Shown: positions 28,327 through 36,517 of the stretch, in pieces
Position numbering within the stretch: the stretch's first letter is position 1
Layout of the letters: every line of letters starts with the position of its first letter
NCBI GenBank assembly: GCA_019419585.1
Contig: DXZQ01000026.1
Location: forward strand, 1 to 38,487
Origin: Collinsella sp.
GTDB taxonomy: Bacteria > Actinomycetota > Coriobacteriia > Coriobacteriales > Coriobacteriaceae
Reading direction: 5' to 3'
Length of the DNA: 38,487 bases
Notes under the pieces: model-generated
What the model was told of the DNA's origin: nothing
The model's database searches: none
The model's input: only the letters and a program-made list of their open reading frames with translations
Translations under genes and position numbers: made by a program

Positions 28327-29325
28327 ATGTCCGATTATCAGGGAAAACGATTCAAGGCTTCTCAGATTCCCGATCCGTCGAAGCCGGGTGCTGCCCGTGC
28401 GGCACAGCAGGGTCGGACATCTTCTCCTCAGCAGCCGCGCGCGCCGCGCCCCGTGACACCGGCGACGCATCGTCGACAGGACGCGCCGGCCGCATATCGT
28501 CCTTCGTCTTATAGCTCCGCTAAGAAGCCGCCCCGGTCTTCATCGCATGCCGCGCCGTCGGATTGCACCGAGCCGCCGCGCAAAAAGCGCCGCTCCATTA
28601 TTCCCATTCTGCTCATCATCATCGGTATCGGTCTGATTGTCGCCGCCGCCGCTATTTTTATTAATGCCCAGATTGGCTATAAGCAGGCGAGCGATTCGTA
28701 TCAGAAAATCGAGAAGCAATATGTAAGCGATAAGGACGCCAGCGGCGTGCCGATTATCGACTTTGATGCGCTTGCTCAGACGAACCCCGAGATTGTGGGT
28801 TGGATTTACGTGCCGGGAACCAACATCAACTATCCCGTGGTGCAGACCAACAACAACTCCAAATACCTCAACACGCTGTTCGACGGAACGGCTAACGCGT
28901 CCGGTGCCATTTTCCTGGATAGCGATGACACCGCGCCGGGAATGGTTGACCAGCAGACCACGATCTACGGCCACCATATGAACGACGGGTCGATGTTCAA
29001 CGTGATTTCGGACACCACCGATCAGGCGACGTTCGATAGCATCGAGTGCGTGTATTACATTACGCGCGACGCTACGTATAAGCTGCGACCGTTGGCGACT
29101 AAAGTCGTCGAGGACACGTATGCCAAGGCGCGCACGCCCAACTTCGAGGGCGACGACGGGCTCAAGAATTACCTGTCCGAGATGCTCGACGGCGCTTCGG
29201 CCGTGGCGAGTGATGCGGGCGACCGCGCCGCCTCGGCAACCAAGGTCGTGACGCTCGTGACCTGTCGCTCGCTATCTTTTAGCAACACGCGCGCTGTCAT
29301 GGTGCTCACACCGGTGGAGGAGTAG
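28327..29325 (+). CDS. Class B sortase
   Basis: The 332-residue transpeptidase joins surface proteins to the cell wall or to each other. Residues 1-90 are a basic, Pro/Ser/Arg-rich cytoplasmic tail, much longer than usual. One membrane helix follows (about 91-113), then the class B sortase domain ('EIVGWIYVPGTNINYPVVQ' near 155). Catalytic residues are His216 in 'IYGHHMNDGSMF', Cys313 in 'TLVTCRS' and Arg322 in 'NTRAVMV'. AAGGAGA precedes the ATG. It follows purE by 35 bases and may be co-transcribed. No LPxTG- or NPQTN-type substrate lies nearby, so its target is elsewhere. Confidence 0.92.
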   Translation: MSDYQGKRFKASQIPDPSKPGAARAAQQGRTSSPQQPRAPRPVTPATHRRQDAPAAYRPSSYSSAKKPPRSSSHAAPSDCTEPPRKKRRSIIPILLIIIGIGLIVAAAAIFINAQIGYKQASDSYQKIEKQYVSDKDASGVPIIDFDALAQTNPEIVGWIYVPGTNINYPVVQTNNNSKYLNTLFDGTANASGAIFLDSDDTAPGMVDQQTTIYGHHMNDGSMFNVISDTTDQATFDSIECVYYITRDATYKLRPLATKVVEDTYAKARTPNFEGDDGLKNYLSEMLDGASAVASDAGDRAASATKVVTLVTCRSLSFSNTRAVMVLTPVEE

Positions 29326-29380
29326 CTAAAAGAGCCCCGTCCTAATTTAGCTGCTCGGCGACGGTAGATAAGGGGAAATG

Positions 29381-29797
29381 ATGCTCGAGAATGGCAAAAC
29401 GATGCCTTCGATTGATGCTTGGCTGCGCGAGGCCAAGGCCGATGCTTCGGCGGCTGGCTGCGGCATGTACCTGACACACAACGGTGTGGTGCGTGCGACG
29501 CCCAAGGCCGAGGTGCGCGGAGTCGAGACCGATGGCGTGGCGCCTGGGCATAAGGTGGGCGGCATGGTCTTTGACTACGATGCCAAAAAGGTGCGGTCTG
29601 CTATCGAAGCGACGCGCGCGATGCCGGGTATCGGCTATGTGCGCGTGTGGCTGGCAAACGGCGAGCTTTCCGTGGGCGATGACATCATGCTGGTGCTCAT
29701 TGGCGGAGATATTCGCCCGCATGTGGTCGATGCCCTGCAGGCGCTTGTCGGCACCATCAAGAATGAGTGTGTGAACGAGGTCGAGCGCGAGGCGTAG
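29381..29797 (+). CDS. MoaE-like molybdopterin synthase protein
   Basis: The 138-residue protein resembles the large subunit of molybdopterin synthase: 'VWLANGELSVGDDIMLVLIGGDIRPHVVDALQALV' (about 85-119) parallels the MoaE segment with 'GEL-x-GD' and the following helix. MoaE's catalytic C-terminal Lys region ('PFWKKE') is not evident, as the protein ends 'NEVEREA', so activity is uncertain. No moaD or other cofactor gene is next to it. ATGs at 29378 and 29381 are both possible; AAGGGG is five bases from the second. Confidence 0.55.
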   Translation: MLENGKTMPSIDAWLREAKADASAAGCGMYLTHNGVVRATPKAEVRGVETDGVAPGHKVGGMVFDYDAKKVRSAIEATRAMPGIGYVRVWLANGELSVGDDIMLVLIGGDIRPHVVDALQALVGTIKNECVNEVEREA

Positions 29798-29826
29798 AGG
29801 CTTGCGTCGATAGAAGGCTCGTTTAT

Positions 29827-29866
29827 AAAAATGCCCGCCGGTACGTGTAATACCGGCGGGCATTTT
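29827..29866. terminator. Bidirectional terminator between MoaE-like and CmpB-type genes
   Basis: AAAATGCCCGCCGGTA at 29827-29842 pairs perfectly with TACCGGCGGGCATTTT at 29851-29866. The A/T ends serve both strands of this convergent pair. Confidence 0.88.
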
Positions 29867-29887
29867 GCGTTTTGGGCGCGGTGGGCG

Positions 29888-31117
29888 CTACACGCGCGTC
29901 GCATCCTTGGGGCTCATGGTCATGCTCTGGAAGCGGTTCTCCATGTATTCGTTATCGAAGTACGTGCCGTAGAACTGCGCAACGGGGATGTCGCTGACCG
30001 TGCCGTTGACGCGCTGGTACCAGTAGTCGAGCGACTGCAGCGTCATGACGCCGTCGACCAGCATGATGATGGTAAAGATGACGGTGGCCGAGTAGCGACT
30101 TTTCCAGGGAATCATGTTAATGAGCTTGAGCAATCTGGGCAGCAGCAGCTTGATCCAGATGAGTCCGCCCAGGCCCCATAGGCAGGCGAAGCCCGTGCAG
30201 GTGCGTCCGCCCGTGAGCACGGCGAGTGGATCGGGCATGCCAAAGAGCTTCATATGCGAGTAGCTCCACGAGACCACACCGAACGAGGTCTGCATAAAAC
30301 AGCCCACGAACACCTCAAAGCTTGCGCCAAGTAGGGCACTCACCAAAAAGATAATGATGGGGCTCTTTTTATAGAAGCGGTTGAGCACCATGGTCATGAG
30401 TACGGCGCCAAATCCGTAGATGGGGCTGAAGGGACCAAACAGCATGCCGGCACGGTTCTGGTAGACGCCCGGGTCGTTGACCGTCATATGCCAGATGTCC
30501 TCCAGGATCAGGCCGAGTACGCAGCAGACAAAGAACACCCAGAACAGGTTGAAATAGTTGAGTTTGATGTAGCCCTCGCCGGTCTCATCGCGGCCGAGCA
30601 TGCCCTCGGCGGCGGCGTCACGATCGAGCATCTCCTGCAGGCGGCGCTGCAGTTCGCGCTCCTGACGAAGCGTGGGGTCGACGGTAGCCGAAAGCGCGAT
30701 GAGGATACCGAGCTGAATAGCGGGACGCAGCAAGAACGGCCCGATACCCTGGAGCATCACGTCGACCAAAAGCTCGACGACGGTAAATGCGATAAGGATA
30801 TAGGACAGGCGCGCGGCGTTGCGGCGCTGGTTCTTAATGAGGTCAAGGCCAAAGATGATCAGGATGACGGCACTTGCCGCAGAGAGCATGATGCCGGCGA
30901 CGATGAGTCCAACCGCGACCAGCATATTGTCGCCGAGCTTTTCGGCGACGTTGCCGTTAATGAGCGCGGTGATGACCTGCCACATAAAGGCGCCGACCGA
31001 TGGGAGCGTGCCCACGCCGGACAGGATGCACAGGACGGCGTATACCTTAATGATGAGGGGGATCTTCTTGACCTCCGTGGCGCTGGGGACGCTGGGGTCG
31101 AGTTCATTTCGATCCAT
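29888..31117 (-). CDS. CmpB-type (DUF1113) multi-pass membrane protein
   Basis: The 409-residue protein has about nine hydrophobic segments. The second half (about 190-345) matches the putative ABC transporter type IV/CmpB domain, with 'NRAGMLFGPFSPIYGFGAVL', 'GASFEVFVGCFMQ' and 'GGRTCTGFACLWGLGGLIW'. The first half adds four more helices and a charged linker. No ATPase partner adjoins it. AAAGG lies about nine bases before the ATG at 31117, and a near-consensus promoter lies upstream. The name 'ABC permease' is a database tradition; its true role is unknown. Confidence 0.75.
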   Translation of the reverse strand: MDRNELDPSVPSATEVKKIPLIIKVYAVLCILSGVGTLPSVGAFMWQVITALINGNVAEKLGDNMLVAVGLIVAGIMLSAASAVILIIFGLDLIKNQRRNAARLSYILIAFTVVELLVDVMLQGIGPFLLRPAIQLGILIALSATVDPTLRQERELQRRLQEMLDRDAAAEGMLGRDETGEGYIKLNYFNLFWVFFVCCVLGLILEDIWHMTVNDPGVYQNRAGMLFGPFSPIYGFGAVLMTMVLNRFYKKSPIIIFLVSALLGASFEVFVGCFMQTSFGVVSWSYSHMKLFGMPDPLAVLTGGRTCTGFACLWGLGGLIWIKLLLPRLLKLINMIPWKSRYSATVIFTIIMLVDGVMTLQSLDYWYQRVNGTVSDIPVAQFYGTYFDNEYMENRFQSMTMSPKDATRV

Positions 31118-31143
31118 ACATAACCTTTCTCGCTTTGTTGCAG

Positions 31144-31172
31144 GTTATAAGGATACGCCGCCGACCTGCCAA
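31144..31172 (-). promoter_or_regulatory. Sigma70 promoter of the CmpB-type gene
   Basis: On the minus strand TTGGCA (31172-31167) and TATAAC (31149-31144) are exactly 17 bases apart, each one base off consensus. Confidence 0.7.
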
Positions 31173-31355
31173 AAGACAGGACAAACGACCCAATTGCAAC
31201 TTTGTAATCCCCAACGGTGGACACGGCGGCCGTCTGGGGGCGCGGGCGCTTGCACTGGACAGACCGATAAAATGTTTGGCCACAAAACTGATTATTAGCT
31301 CGGTGGGCTTTTAAAAAGCGCTGTTCATGCGCGGGAGTGCTTGTCCTGCCGTGCG

Positions 31356-31361
31356 TATAAT
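31356..31361 (+). promoter_or_regulatory. Candidate -10 box of purF
   Basis: A perfect TATAAT lies 42 bases before the purF start codon. No -35 box is recognisable at the right distance (GGGAGT at 17 bases), so an activator may be needed. The rest of the 286-base divergent gap (31118-31403) shows no gene. Confidence 0.45.
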
Positions 31362-31403
31362 AAGGCGGGTAACGCCAAAAATACGAGGCTCTGAGGGGAT
31401 GCC

Positions 31404-33074
31404 ATGTCTCAAGAAACCATCCGCGCGGCCGAGCGTGCCACGGGACAGGTGACGACCATGTCGACGTATGATCCGGACTCCGACCAGCTGCATGAGGAAT
31501 GCGGCGTTTTTGGTGTGTGGGCACCCGATCGCGATGTGGCTCGACTGACGTACTTTGGTCTGCGTGCGCTGCAGCATCGTGGCCAGGAATCGGCGGGAAT
31601 CGCCGTGGGCGACGGCGGCACGGTTATGGTCCGCAAGGATCTGGGCCTGCTCGACCGCGTGTTCTCCAACGCCGACCTGTCGACGCTCTCCGGCCAGCTG
31701 GCCGTGGGCCACGTGCGCTATGGCACCGCCGGCGCCAAGAGCTGGGAAGCCTCGCAGCCGCATCTTTCTACCATCAACAGCGTCATTATCGCGCTTGCTC
31801 ACAACGGCACGCTGGTCAACACCGACGAGCTGCGCCGTCAGCTGATCGAGCTGGGCGTGCCGTTCCTCTCCAATTCGGATTCCGAGGTCGCGACCAAGCT
31901 TATCGGCTACTTTACCCAGCGTACGGGCCACCTGCGCGAGGGCATTCGCAAGACCATGGAGCTCGTGCGCGGCGGCTACGCCATGACGCTCATCAACGAG
32001 CAAGCGCTCTACGCCTTCCGCGACCCGCACGGCATTCGCCCGCTGGTGCTGGGCAAGCTGGTGGACGAGGGTCTGGACCAGGCGGATATCGAGGCGGCCG
32101 CACAGCTGCCGTCTCAGGATGACGCCGCCTGCGCTGATACGTCCGCTCATGTGGCACGCGCCGGCGGCTGGGTTGTTGCCTCCGAGACCTGCGCGCTCGA
32201 TATCGTGGGCGCCGAGTACGTGCGCGATGTCCGTCCCGGCGAGATCTTGCGCATCAGTGCCGAGGGCCTGGTGTCCGAGCAGGGTGTGCCCGCTGCCGAA
32301 GAACCGGCCAACTGCATCTTTGAGCAGGTCTACTTTGCCCGCCCCGACTCCATCATGAACGGCAAGAGCGTCTATGCCTGCCGCTACGACATGGGCCGTC
32401 AGCTGGCGCACGAGGAGCCCGTCGAGGCCGACCTGGTCATCGGCGTGCCCGACTCCGGCCTGCCGCCCGCGGAGGGTTATTCGCACGAGAGCGGCATCCC
32501 CTTTGGCGAGGGCCTTATCAAGAACCGCTACGTGGGCCGTACGTTTATCGAGCCTACGCAGGAGCTGCGCGCCATGGGCGTGCGCATGAAGCTCAACCCG
32601 CTGCGCGACAACATCGAGGGCAAGCGTCTGGTCGTCATCGACGACTCTATCGTGCGCGGCACCACCATGGTGCAGCTCGTCAAGATGCTGCGCAACGCCG
32701 GCGCCAAGGAGATTCACATCCGCATCAACTCGCCCGAGGTTATCTGGCCGTGCTTCTACGGCATCGATACCGACGTGCAGTCGCAGCTCATCAGCGCCAA
32801 AAAGACGGTCGACGAGATCTGCGAGTACATCGGCGCCGATTCGCTGGCCTTCCTTTCGGTCGAGGGCCTGCTGAAAGTCATGCCCAAGGGCGGCTACTGC
32901 GACGCGTGCTTTACTGGCCGTTATCCCGTGGCGATTCCCGAGAGCTTTGGTCGCGACAAGTTTATGGAGGGCTTTAAGCCCCGCAACCTGGACGTGCCCC
33001 TGCACGTTGAGGAAGATGCCGTGGCCGAGAAATATGTCGACCGCAGCTGGGAAGAGGAGCACGGTGAGGCCTAA
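31404..33074 (+). CDS. purF: Amidophosphoribosyltransferase
   Basis: The 556-residue enzyme makes phosphoribosylamine from PRPP and glutamine, the first purine step. The N-terminal glutaminase would start at Cys33 ('EECGVFG') after removal of a 32-residue propeptide. The PRPP loop 'VVIDDSIVRGTTM' is near residue 411. Cys in 'WPCFYGID' and the pair in 'GYCDACFTG' match ligands of the 4Fe-4S cluster of the B. subtilis type. An insert rich in Asp and Ala ('AAQLPSQDDAACADTSAHVA') sits near residue 235. GAGGGG before the ATG at 31404 supports this start. The insert and long propeptide are lineage features or possibly new. Confidence 0.97.
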   Translation: MSQETIRAAERATGQVTTMSTYDPDSDQLHEECGVFGVWAPDRDVARLTYFGLRALQHRGQESAGIAVGDGGTVMVRKDLGLLDRVFSNADLSTLSGQLAVGHVRYGTAGAKSWEASQPHLSTINSVIIALAHNGTLVNTDELRRQLIELGVPFLSNSDSEVATKLIGYFTQRTGHLREGIRKTMELVRGGYAMTLINEQALYAFRDPHGIRPLVLGKLVDEGLDQADIEAAAQLPSQDDAACADTSAHVARAGGWVVASETCALDIVGAEYVRDVRPGEILRISAEGLVSEQGVPAAEEPANCIFEQVYFARPDSIMNGKSVYACRYDMGRQLAHEEPVEADLVIGVPDSGLPPAEGYSHESGIPFGEGLIKNRYVGRTFIEPTQELRAMGVRMKLNPLRDNIEGKRLVVIDDSIVRGTTMVQLVKMLRNAGAKEIHIRINSPEVIWPCFYGIDTDVQSQLISAKKTVDEICEYIGADSLAFLSVEGLLKVMPKGGYCDACFTGRYPVAIPESFGRDKFMEGFKPRNLDVPLHVEEDAVAEKYVDRSWEEEHGEA

Positions 33075-33113
33075 AACCTGCCAAAAAGGGACAGGTTTAT
33101 TATGGTAGGTTTT
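33073..33113. repeat. REP-like hairpin with GGGACAGG, after purF
   Basis: AAAACCTGCC at 33073-33082 pairs with GGTAGGTTTT at 33104-33113 (one G-U pair), and the loop holds GGGACAGG at 33088-33095, as in the element near 3560. It starts within the purF stop codon. Confidence 0.45.
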
Positions 33114-33182
33114 ACCTGCTGTTTTGTTGATATGACGGCGCGTGCTGTTATGGCGCGCGCCAAATCGAACGCATCTATGAGC

Positions 33183-33210
33183 ACCGTTTGGCGTCTGCGC
33201 GGCAAACGGT
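33183..33210 (+). promoter_or_regulatory. Leader hairpin before purM
   Basis: ACCGTTTG at 33183-33190 pairs perfectly with CAAACGGT at 33203-33210, and GCG/CGC extends the stem inside. It lies just before GGGAGAGGAAGG, the ribosome-binding site of purM. A second inverted repeat (GGCGCG at 33137, CGCGCC at 33156) precedes it. No known purine or ZTP riboswitch consensus is visible. Confidence 0.4.
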
Positions 33211-33230
33211 AATGGGAGAGGAAGGCTCGG

Positions 33231-34334
33231 ATGAGCGACAGCAAGCATGTGACGTACGAGGACGCCGGCGTCGATACCGCCGAGGGCGGCCGCGCCGTCG
33301 ACGCGATTAAGCAGATGGTCAAGGACACTAACCGTTCCGAGGTTATCGGTGGCATCGGCGGCTTTGGCGGCCTGTTCTCGGCCGCCGCGCTCAAGGATAT
33401 GGAAGACCCGATCCTGATTAGCGGTACCGACGGCGTGGGCACCAAGCTCGTGCTCGCCCAGATCATGGACCGTCATGAGACGGTGGGCCAGGACCTGGTC
33501 GCCATGTGCGTTAACGACATTCTGGCTTCGGGCGCCGAGCCGCTGTTCTTCCTGGACTACGTTGCCATTGGCCACATCGAGGCCGAGCACATGGCAAAGA
33601 TCATCAAGGGTGTGGCCGACGGCTGCAAGCTCGCGGGCTGCGCGCTCGTGGGCGGCGAGATGGCCGAGCACCCGGGCGTTATGGCTCCGGCCGACTACGA
33701 CCTTGCCGGCTTTACCGTGGGCGTCGTCGACCGTCCCAAGATGCTCGACCCCGCGAATGTCCGCCCCGGCGACGTGATTCTGGGCCTGCCCTCCACCGGC
33801 GTGCACTCCAACGGCTATTCGCTCGTGCGCAAGGTCATTGGCGTCGACGGCATTAAGCCGGGCACGCCCGAGGCTGCCGCTAAGGCCGAGGAGCTGAGCC
33901 GTCCGCTCGAGGAACTCGGCGGCGCATCGCTCGCTGACGCCCTGCTCGCTCCCACGCGCATCTACGTCAAGCCGATTCTTGAGCTGCTGCGTGGCGGCGC
34001 TCCGGTGCACGCGATTGCCCACATTACCGGTGGTGGCATCACCGAGAACCTCAACCGCGCGCTGGCAGACGACGTTGACGCCGTGGTCACTCGCAATGGC
34101 GCCGAGATGGGCTGGGACGTTCCGCCCGTCATCACCTATGTGTCGCGCCAGGCCGAGCTTGCGCCCAACGAGGCATGCAAGACCTTCAACATGGGTGTCG
34201 GCCTGTGCCTGATCGTCGCCCCCGAGGACGAGGCCGCCGTGACCGAGGCCCTGGTCGCGCTGGGCGAGAAGCCGTTCCGCGTGGGCGAGTGCGTCGAGGG
34301 CTCCGGTAAGGTCGTGTACTCTGATGAGCGCTAA
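33231..34334 (+). CDS. purM: Phosphoribosylformylglycinamidine cyclo-ligase (AIR synthetase)
   Basis: The 367-residue enzyme closes the imidazole ring, converting FGAM to AIR. 'VTYEDAGVDTAEGGRAVDAIK' at the N-terminus, 'GTDGVGTKLVLAQ' near 65, 'DLVAMCVNDILASGAEPLFFLDY' near 89 and 'GLPSTGVHSNGYSLVR' near 184 are family signatures. GAGAGGAAGG precedes the ATG. It overlaps purN by 11 bases, so the two are translationally coupled. The 156-base gap to purF holds hairpins rather than a clear promoter, so purFMN may be one operon. Confidence 0.97.
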   Translation: MSDSKHVTYEDAGVDTAEGGRAVDAIKQMVKDTNRSEVIGGIGGFGGLFSAAALKDMEDPILISGTDGVGTKLVLAQIMDRHETVGQDLVAMCVNDILASGAEPLFFLDYVAIGHIEAEHMAKIIKGVADGCKLAGCALVGGEMAEHPGVMAPADYDLAGFTVGVVDRPKMLDPANVRPGDVILGLPSTGVHSNGYSLVRKVIGVDGIKPGTPEAAAKAEELSRPLEELGGASLADALLAPTRIYVKPILELLRGGAPVHAIAHITGGGITENLNRALADDVDAVVTRNGAEMGWDVPPVITYVSRQAELAPNEACKTFNMGVGLCLIVAPEDEAAVTEALVALGEKPFRVGECVEGSGKVVYSDER

Positions 34335-35022
34335 CGAGCAGATGGCTGCCGGCGAGGGTCTGGGCTTTGTGCCCTACACCCGTCCGACCGGCACCGATAC
34401 GGCCGAGCCGCTCAAGATCGGCGTGCTCATCAGCGGCTCTGGCACCAACTTGCAGGCGCTGATCGATTTGATCGCCGCCGGCAAGCTCAACGCTTCGATT
34501 GAGCTTGTGGTGTCGAGCCGTCCCTCGGCTAAGGGTCTGCAGCGCGCTGAGCGCGCGGACATCCAGACGCTCACGCTGTCCAAGGATGTCTACGCCGACC
34601 CCATCGCCGCCGACGAGATCATCGCGCACGAGCTGCTCGAGCGCGGCTGCGAGTATGTGGTCATGGCCGGCTACATGCGCATGGTGCACACGCCGCTGCT
34701 GGCGGCGTTTCCCAACCGCGTGGTGAACCTGCATCCGGCGCTGCTGCCGAGCTTTACCGGCGCGCATGCGATCGACGATGCCTTTGCGCGCGGCGTCAAG
34801 GTGACCGGCGTGACCGTGCACTTTGCCAACGAGGTCTACGACAACGGCCCCATCATCGCCCAGCGCGCGCTGGCCGTCGAGGAAGGCTGGGACGTCGACA
34901 CGCTCGAGGAGTACATTCACGCGATTGAGCACGTGTTGTATCCCGAGGTTATTCAGATGCTCGCTGACGGCCGCGTCCACGTGCTGGAGAGCGGCAAGGT
35001 GGCAATTGACCCGGCGCGCTAG
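34324..35022 (+). CDS. purN: Phosphoribosylglycinamide formyltransferase
   Basis: The 232-residue enzyme formylates GAR using 10-formyl-tetrahydrofolate. The core starts near residue 31 ('KIGVLISGSGTNLQALIDLI') after a 30-residue extension. 'NLHPALLPSFTGAHAIDDAFARGVKVTGVTVHF' (about 138-170) holds the catalytic Asn138, His140 and the folate site, and 'DNGPIIAQ' with its Asp follows. Its start lies inside the end of purM, out of frame. A terminator follows at 35090. Confidence 0.97.
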   Translation: MSANEQMAAGEGLGFVPYTRPTGTDTAEPLKIGVLISGSGTNLQALIDLIAAGKLNASIELVVSSRPSAKGLQRAERADIQTLTLSKDVYADPIAADEIIAHELLERGCEYVVMAGYMRMVHTPLLAAFPNRVVNLHPALLPSFTGAHAIDDAFARGVKVTGVTVHFANEVYDNGPIIAQRALAVEEGWDVDTLEEYIHAIEHVLYPEVIQMLADGRVHVLESGKVAIDPAR

Positions 35023-35089
35023 TCGCTTGAAAAAGGTCTCCTTGGTTTCCTTGAGATGTAAAAGCTTCATCAGAACCAAGAAATCTGAT

Positions 35090-35122
35090 AGGGCCTCGTC
35101 CGTGTGCGGGCGGGGCCCTTTT
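35090..35122 (+). terminator. Terminator of the purine operon
   Basis: AGGGCCTCGTCCG at 35090-35102 pairs with CGGGCGGGGCCCT at 35107-35119 (two G-U pairs), and TTTTG follows. Confidence 0.85.
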
Positions 35123-35156
35123 GCGTGGCCTTTCATGTTTGCTATACTGCTAGCAG
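35120..35156 (+). promoter_or_regulatory. Promoter and operator of the toxin-antitoxin pair
   Basis: TTTGCG at 35120-35125 and TATACT at 35143-35148 are 17 bases apart. The perfect palindrome CTGCTAGCAG at 35147-35156 overlaps the -10 box and the start site, as expected for autorepression by the antitoxin. The -35 box overlaps the T-run of the purine terminator. Confidence 0.6.
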
Positions 35157-35172
35157 ATAGAGAGGAGCCGCT

Positions 35173-35517
35173 ATGGGTACAGCAACGGTGCAGCTCAACA
35201 CGCGAATCGATCCTATGCTCAAGGCTGGTGGCGACGCGGTCCTAACTCGCAATGGATTGGGGGCGAGCGATGCTATTCGTGCGCTTTGGGTCTATCTTGT
35301 CGAGCATCAAACGTTGCCGGGATTTATGGTGGCGGATAAGCGCGAGGCGCCCCGTGCGGAGAGCCTGGCCGAGCAGGGGTGTGGCCTAGCTTTTTCCTCG
35401 TTGGGGCTAAGCGCTTCGGATTTTGCGCCAGGTGGATCGTCTGCGGAAGACTGGGATGCCGTACGAGATGATATGTATGACGCGATGATTGCCGACATCG
35501 AGGCGAATTGCCGATGA
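35173..35517 (+). CDS. RelB/DinJ-type antitoxin
   Basis: The 114-residue protein starts with a ribbon-helix-helix DNA-binding domain ('TATVQLNTRIDPMLKAGG' then 'GLGASDAIRALWVYLVEHQTLP'), as in RelB/DinJ antitoxins. The C-terminal 60 residues, acidic at the end, would wrap the toxin. GAGAGGAG precedes the ATG. It overlaps the PIN toxin gene by four bases (ATGA), the classic arrangement. A palindrome over its promoter suggests autorepression. Confidence 0.85.
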   Translation: MGTATVQLNTRIDPMLKAGGDAVLTRNGLGASDAIRALWVYLVEHQTLPGFMVADKREAPRAESLAEQGCGLAFSSLGLSASDFAPGGSSAEDWDAVRDDMYDAMIADIEANCR

Positions 35518-35981
35518 TCGAGGCAAAACGCCTGCTTGTAGATACGAACGTTTGGCTCGATTATTACCTGCAAGAGGGGGCATTCGACGAAGCGAAGAGA
35601 TTGGTTGAACTGGCCGAGGCGGGAAAGATCGACCTTCTTTATGCGCCCACGACGGCAAAGGATGTGTTCTACATTTTGCCTCGGCGCCTAGCCCGGCGGA
35701 ATGCGAACGGGATTAGCGTGTCGTTTGCCTCGGCGTCATGGGCCTGCATCGAGCATATGATGCAGGTAGCAACGGCCTCTCCACTTTCGTTGGCAGAGTG
35801 CGAGATGGCACGCATGCTTGGCAAGCGTATGCCGGATCTTGAAGACAACCTCATCATTGCTTCGGGCGAGACGGCAGATGTTGACTACGTGGTCACGAGC
35901 GACCGGCGCATGTTGGAGGCGATGCCCGAGGTTTGCCTGACGCCCGCGCGTGCACTCGAGATGATCGGGATCCTCGACTAA
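35514..35981 (+). CDS. PIN-domain toxin (VapC-like ribonuclease)
   Basis: The 155-residue protein has a PIN ribonuclease fold: 'LLVDTNVWLDYYL' (Asp10), 'MPDLEDNLIIASGE' with the central acidic residues, and 'YVVTSDRRML' with the last Asp. PIN toxins cut RNA, commonly tRNA, using metal ions. The ATG at 35514 overlaps the antitoxin stop codon; the TTG two codons earlier is a less likely start. The pairing of a PIN toxin with a RelB/DinJ-like antitoxin, rather than VapB, is a known but less common mix. Confidence 0.85.
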   Translation: MIEAKRLLVDTNVWLDYYLQEGAFDEAKRLVELAEAGKIDLLYAPTTAKDVFYILPRRLARRNANGISVSFASASWACIEHMMQVATASPLSLAECEMARMLGKRMPDLEDNLIIASGETADVDYVVTSDRRMLEAMPEVCLTPARALEMIGILD

Positions 35982-36046
35982 CCTTGTCTGTCTGGTTTCG
36001 CTATCATATGGGGCAATGTGAACCCCATGCAACTTTGGAGGACGGT

Positions 36047-36514
36047 ATGGCGGATAACGCCGAGGCGCTTTTCTCGCCTGAGCTGGTGTTTTTTGATTGG
36101 GAGTGTGCGACGCCGGGTGAGGTGTTTGCGCAACTCGAGAGTGAGCTTGCTCCGCGCGGCTACATTGCCGACGGTTGGCTCGACGCCGTTCGCACGCGCG
36201 AGGATGCCTATCCCACGGGTCTTGCCATGCCGGCGGCAAACATTGCCATTCCGCATACCGATCCGGGGTTTGTGGCCAAGCCCTATATCGCGGTGGTGAA
36301 GCCCGCCGCGCCCGTGACATTTAACGCTATGGCTGGCATGGGCGCTCCGGTGCCGGCGCAGATCGTCATCAATCTGGGCATCGCCGAGCCGGGCGGCCAG
36401 GTCGAGGCCCTGCAGGCGCTCATGAATATCTTTATGGACGCGGACACCGCGGCCGATGTGCTCGGCCAGACCACGCCCCAAGGCATGGTCGAAGCCATCC
36501 GCCGCCACTTTTAA
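36047..36514 (+). CDS. Solo PTS EIIA protein, fructose/galactitol type
   Basis: The 155-residue protein is a PTS EIIA type-2 domain. 'AANIAIPHTDPGFVAKPYIAVV' contains the phosphorylated His70, and 'INLGIAEPGGQVEALQALMNIF' matches the following helix. It stands without EIIB or EIIC genes. It may serve a distant transporter (galactitol-like) or act as a regulatory EIIA. TTTGGAGG lies five bases before the ATG. Confidence 0.85.
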   Translation: MADNAEALFSPELVFFDWECATPGEVFAQLESELAPRGYIADGWLDAVRTREDAYPTGLAMPAANIAIPHTDPGFVAKPYIAVVKPAAPVTFNAMAGMGAPVPAQIVINLGIAEPGGQVEALQALMNIFMDADTAADVLGQTTPQGMVEAIRRHF

Positions 36515-36517
36515 ATC

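Noticed and set aside
33075..33230. ZTP or purine riboswitch before purM
   Set aside because: Hairpins are present, but none of the conserved riboswitch core sequences that I know are visible.
31311..34022. 903-codon minus-strand frame opposite purF and purM
   Set aside because: This is an antisense shadow of two secure genes, with no ribosome-binding site or motif.
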